Shown here in pieces: positions 61,412 through 64,000 of a DNA stretch of 64,000 nt. Origin of the DNA: Bacteroidota bacterium (GTDB lineage Bacteria; Bacteroidota; Bacteroidia; Cytophagales; Cyclobacteriaceae); the NCBI GenBank assembly GCA_018267135.1, contig JAFDZA010000014.1:434001-498000 (forward strand). The letters run 5' to 3'. A model generated the notes under the pieces. It did not search any database. It was not told the DNA's origin and saw only the letters and a program-made list of their open reading frames with translations. The stretch's first letter is position 1. Each line of letters starts with the position of its first letter. A program made the position numbers and the translations under genes.

Positions 61412-64000
61412 TTACTTATGCAACACCACCACCTTCTGGCGTACGGCACTTCCGCTGCCCCCCAGTTGCAGGATATAAACTCCTTCGGCTAAACCCTGTG
61501 TACTTATGTTCTTGCTTTGCTCACCCTCGCCAAAAGCGCCTACATTAATTAGTTGGCCTAACTGGTTGGCCAGCATAACAGGCATGCTTTGCGAAGCCGC
61601 CTGTGGCAATACAATGGTAAACTCACGGTCGGCCGGGTTGGGGTATATCCTTACATTCTCTGACAGTAAAGGTGAAACCTCGGTAATTAATCCAAGTGCA
61701 TTTACCCTTACCCGCTGTATGGTTGCCTGGAGTATCTCTTGCGCTCCGGCCAGCAAACTGGGCGGCTGAACAGCCACCAGATCTTGCACAAAAGTGATGG
61801 CATACAGATTGGTAGTATCATACGGCTTAGATTCAGTAAATGAATAATGAATTTTCTGAACTGTGTTGGCTGCCATAGCTGTAAGGGGCGTGCCCGTAGC
61901 ATTGGGCAACATTTTGCGCATAATGTAAGGGCCGGCCCCTGTTCCGCTTACATCTTTTACAATGGCTGTTTGCACTACATATTGATGACCGTTCAAAGGC
62001 AAAGGCTTATTCAGCACGGTAATGGTAGCATCTAGTAATAAACTATCTTTTTTGCTATTGGTGGATGTGGCGGTAGCGACTGAAATAGATAAAGGAGAAG
62101 TAACCAATATACGCGCATCAAAATAATTATCGACAGCCGAAGGCAAAGCCGGAGGGCCCGACAGTATTCTTCCATTAAATGTAGAGGGGCCTGTAAATCC
62201 ATCCAAGAAACCTCTAAAAGGAATAATGGACGCAGATACACCTCCGGTTACGCCATAGAATGCAGCACGAGCCATATTATCCTGAGGATTTAATGCATTG
62301 ATAGAGTCGGGACCACCAATAGAAGTTTGGTATTGCATCTTTATGAGAGACTGGAGATTAACGGTGCTCTGAAAAGCAAGAAAATTATTATCTGATGCTG
62401 ACGGAATTGGTTTCTCCTGGCTGGCCGCTGTTTGGTTTGTAAAGTACTCGGCCAGCACGGTGCGGTTGGCATTTTGAATAGCAAAATTATCAAGCCCAAA
62501 ACCGTTATACGGAAGGCGGATTTGGTTGGGGTCGCCCGGTTTGGTAGTCGGGTCAATATTGGCTTGCGAACCAAAATAAAATCTAAAGCGCAAGGGAGTT
62601 GCTCCTACTTGTTTCCCACTTAAAGAATAGCGCGAAGTGGCCCAACTGTTAGAAGCCACACCGGGTGCATCCCATCCCTCCTGCCCGGTAGCCTGGCCTA
62701 AATTGGGGTTGATGGAGGCCAGTGCAATAATGTTATTATCGTTATACCAGTTCAGTCCTTTTCCTTTTTGGCCTAACGTATTCCAAGTAGATCCGCCATC
62801 GGCCGAATACTGAAGGTAGGTACCATCATCTTTGGTCCAGGTATCGGCCAGGTAATCAAAAGCAATAACGGGTTTGGTTAAACCGGAAATATCAAAACAC
62901 GGGCTGTTCAATACCGATATTTCATTGGTGTTGTACGTGCTGTTCAATCCGTTATTAGCCGTGCCTAACAAGCCGGCTACCCAGGCTTTCGAACCGTCTG
63001 ATGCCGAAGTAATTACAGAGCCGGCAGGTGTTTGCAGATTCCAACTGGTACTGGTGGCCGATTTGGTATTCGTAATGAAAACCTCTGGCGCCCAGGCACC
63101 AAAATTAGTTGCCGAATTATTGAGCGGAACATTATTGTTGTTTTCGAAGCTTTCCGCATACGATGTGTACGATGAATTAAAAGTAATCAGGGGTAGGACA
63201 TAAACAGGTTTAGATTGTGCGCTACTGCATCCCAGTTTAGTAGTCAGCATCAACGATGTACTAAACGCACCAAGGGTTAGGTATTTATGTTTAGGGTCTG
63301 ATAAGGCAGACGTACTGACACCGGGTGGATCGCCAAAATCCCAAGCCCAGGTTTGAATAGTTCTGCCGGGCGATGAATTATCTATAACCAATCCGGCAGT
63401 ATATAAAAACGCAGTACTATCGCCAAAGCATTGTTTCGTTACGGTGAAATCAGTTTGTGGCACCGGTCCTATTTCAATTTGTTGAATAGCCGAAGTCTGT
63501 GTACATCCTTTATTAGAGGTGGCTGTAAGTTGTGTGGCATAAAAACCTAATTGCTTATAGCCATGAGAAGGTGCAGCACTGGGTGAATTGGCTGTACCAT
63601 CACCAAAAGTCCAGTCATAAACAGTGGTTGTATACGGTGTAGAGGGGGCACCGTACGATGTAGGTGAATAAGAAATGATAGGAGTAAACTGGGCAGCTGT
63701 AGGCTGCTGATTAGTTAAAACATTGAAGCATTGATTGGCTACACTAAAATTAACAGTTGGCTGTGGGTGGAGCAAAAAGGTTAATTTGGTTGACGGACTT
63801 TGGCAGTTACTTATAGTTTGAGTTGTATAAATATCAACAGACCTACTCGTAGCCGGATTAAAATTATAAAAATAGGTAGCCGGGTCGGCACCGGAGAATA
63901 AGGTAGTGGTTAAGCCCGGATCGCTATAAAAAGTAATCGTACCCGATCCAGCCCCGGCAACAACTAATTTAGGATCTATTGTATTATCGCAATACTCTAC
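61412..64000 (-). CDS. Secreted PKD-domain protein with T9SS type A sorting domain (5' end outside window)
   Basis: The frame is open through base 64000, so at least 862 residues of the C-terminal part are visible; a TTG at 63775 is only an internal codon. At least two PKD domains (DWTFGDGTANSP, WAWDFGDPPG) lie at about 63650-63250. A beta-sandwich of MAM/adhesin type follows (about 63200-62500), then a segment like Omp28-related proteins (AEYFTNQTAAS). The type IX sorting domain closes the protein (about 61650-61412: VRIYPNPADREFTIVLP and GVYILQLGGSG). It is exported through the T9SS and anchored on or released from the surface. Ligand unknown. Confidence 0.87.
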   Translation of the reverse strand, partial: VEYCDNTIDPKLVVAGAGSGTITFYSDPGLTTTLFSGADPATYFYNFNPATSRSVDIYTTQTISNCQSPSTKLTFLLHPQPTVNFSVANQCFNVLTNQQPTAAQFTPIISYSPTSYGAPSTPYTTTVYDWTFGDGTANSPSAAPSHGYKQLGFYATQLTATSNKGCTQTSAIQQIEIGPVPQTDFTVTKQCFGDSTAFLYTAGLVIDNSSPGRTIQTWAWDFGDPPGVSTSALSDPKHKYLTLGAFSTSLMLTTKLGCSSAQSKPVYVLPLITFNSSYTSYAESFENNNNVPLNNSATNFGAWAPEVFITNTKSATSTSWNLQTPAGSVITSASDGSKAWVAGLLGTANNGLNSTYNTNEISVLNSPCFDISGLTKPVIAFDYLADTWTKDDGTYLQYSADGGSTWNTLGQKGKGLNWYNDNNIIALASINPNLGQATGQEGWDAPGVASNSWATSRYSLSGKQVGATPLRFRFYFGSQANIDPTTKPGDPNQIRLPYNGFGLDNFAIQNANRTVLAEYFTNQTAASQEKPIPSASDNNFLAFQSTVNLQSLIKMQYQTSIGGPDSINALNPQDNMARAAFYGVTGGVSASIIPFRGFLDGFTGPSTFNGRILSGPPALPSAVDNYFDARILVTSPLSISVATATSTNSKKDSLLLDATITVLNKPLPLNGHQYVVQTAIVKDVSGTGAGPYIMRKMLPNATGTPLTAMAANTVQKIHYSFTESKPYDTTNLYAITFVQDLVAVQPPSLLAGAQEILQATIQRVRVNALGLITEVSPLLSENVRIYPNPADREFTIVLPQAASQSMPVMLANQLGQLINVGAFGEGEQSKNISTQGLAEGVYILQLGGSGSAVRQKVVVLHK

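Noticed and set aside
1..64000. Defence island, prophage, integrated element or insertion sequence
   Set aside because: No transposase, integrase, restriction, CRISPR-Cas or phage structural genes and no terminal repeats were seen; gene content is core-like throughout.

Overview
The window looks like chromosomal DNA from a Bacteroidota bacterium, most likely of the order Cytophagales. The evidence is a gldC gliding gene, a type IX secretion C-terminal sorting domain, the ftsX-DUF3098-uppP-truB-ribF gene order, a CarboxypepD_reg-type TonB-dependent receptor, lipoproteins with short lipoboxes, several promoters of the TTG-N19/22-TAnnTTTG type, and weak Shine-Dalgarno sequences. It is moderately AT-rich and mostly core or house-keeping in content. 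I saw no rRNA genes, CRISPR arrays, insertion sequences or prophage. One tRNA (Met, CAT) is present.

Layout: (1) 1-7023, a tightly overlapping five-gene MoxR/DUF58/BatA-like operon, cut at its 5' end, which ends in two large membrane-anchored proteins. (2) 7067-13512, envelope genes: a GIN-domain protein, a TerB-like protein, an LTA-synthase-type sulfatase, a beta-barrel protein and two lipoproteins related to LPP20. (3) 13647-14903, infC-rpmI-rplT. (4) 15049-19181, a ROK kinase, a lipid A-type acyltransferase, a fatty-acid desaturase and a dicarboxylate symporter. (5) 19168-30738, a complete GlgE-type alpha-glucan operon read leftwards: lipoprotein alpha-amylase, GlgE, TreS-maltokinase fusion, GlgB and a GH57/DUF3536 enzyme. 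(6) 31193-38404, an SPOR/OmpA protein, tRNA-Met, a START-like protein, the upper-glycolysis set pgi-pfkA-glucokinase, a thioesterase, a small unknown and an ECF sigma factor with a membrane partner. (7) 39673-44905, ftsX to gldC, with succinyl-CoA:3-ketoacid CoA-transferase. (8) 45017-51728, a TonB receptor, a lipoprotein hydrolase, a FAS1 lipoprotein and metF. (9) 52122-61260, a tail-specific protease, a zinc-ribbon membrane protein, a small two-gene unit behind a 32-bp perfect palindrome, a MazG-like pyrophosphohydrolase, a MORN-repeat protein, an SRAP-family protein, a YheT-like hydrolase and a TerC-YfiT fusion. (10) 61412-64000, a secreted PKD/T9SS surface protein that runs off the right edge.

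Genes that work together: maltokinase makes maltose 1-phosphate, GlgE polymerises it and GlgB branches the product. The TreS half of the fusion has Ala where the nucleophilic Asp belongs, so the usual trehalose-to-maltose input may be missing here and the co-transcribed alpha-amylase may supply maltose. pgi, pfkA and the ROK glucokinase feed glucose into glycolysis. ftsX, uppP and the LTA-synthase-like enzyme serve the envelope.

The strongest items for a second look are the nucleophile-less TreS-maltokinase fusion, an SRAP/YedK homologue lacking three of four expected active-site residues, the TerC-YfiT(DinB) fusion, and the 32-bp palindrome that includes the start codon of an unknown translationally coupled gene pair. 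No multi-gene defence or mobile system was recognised.
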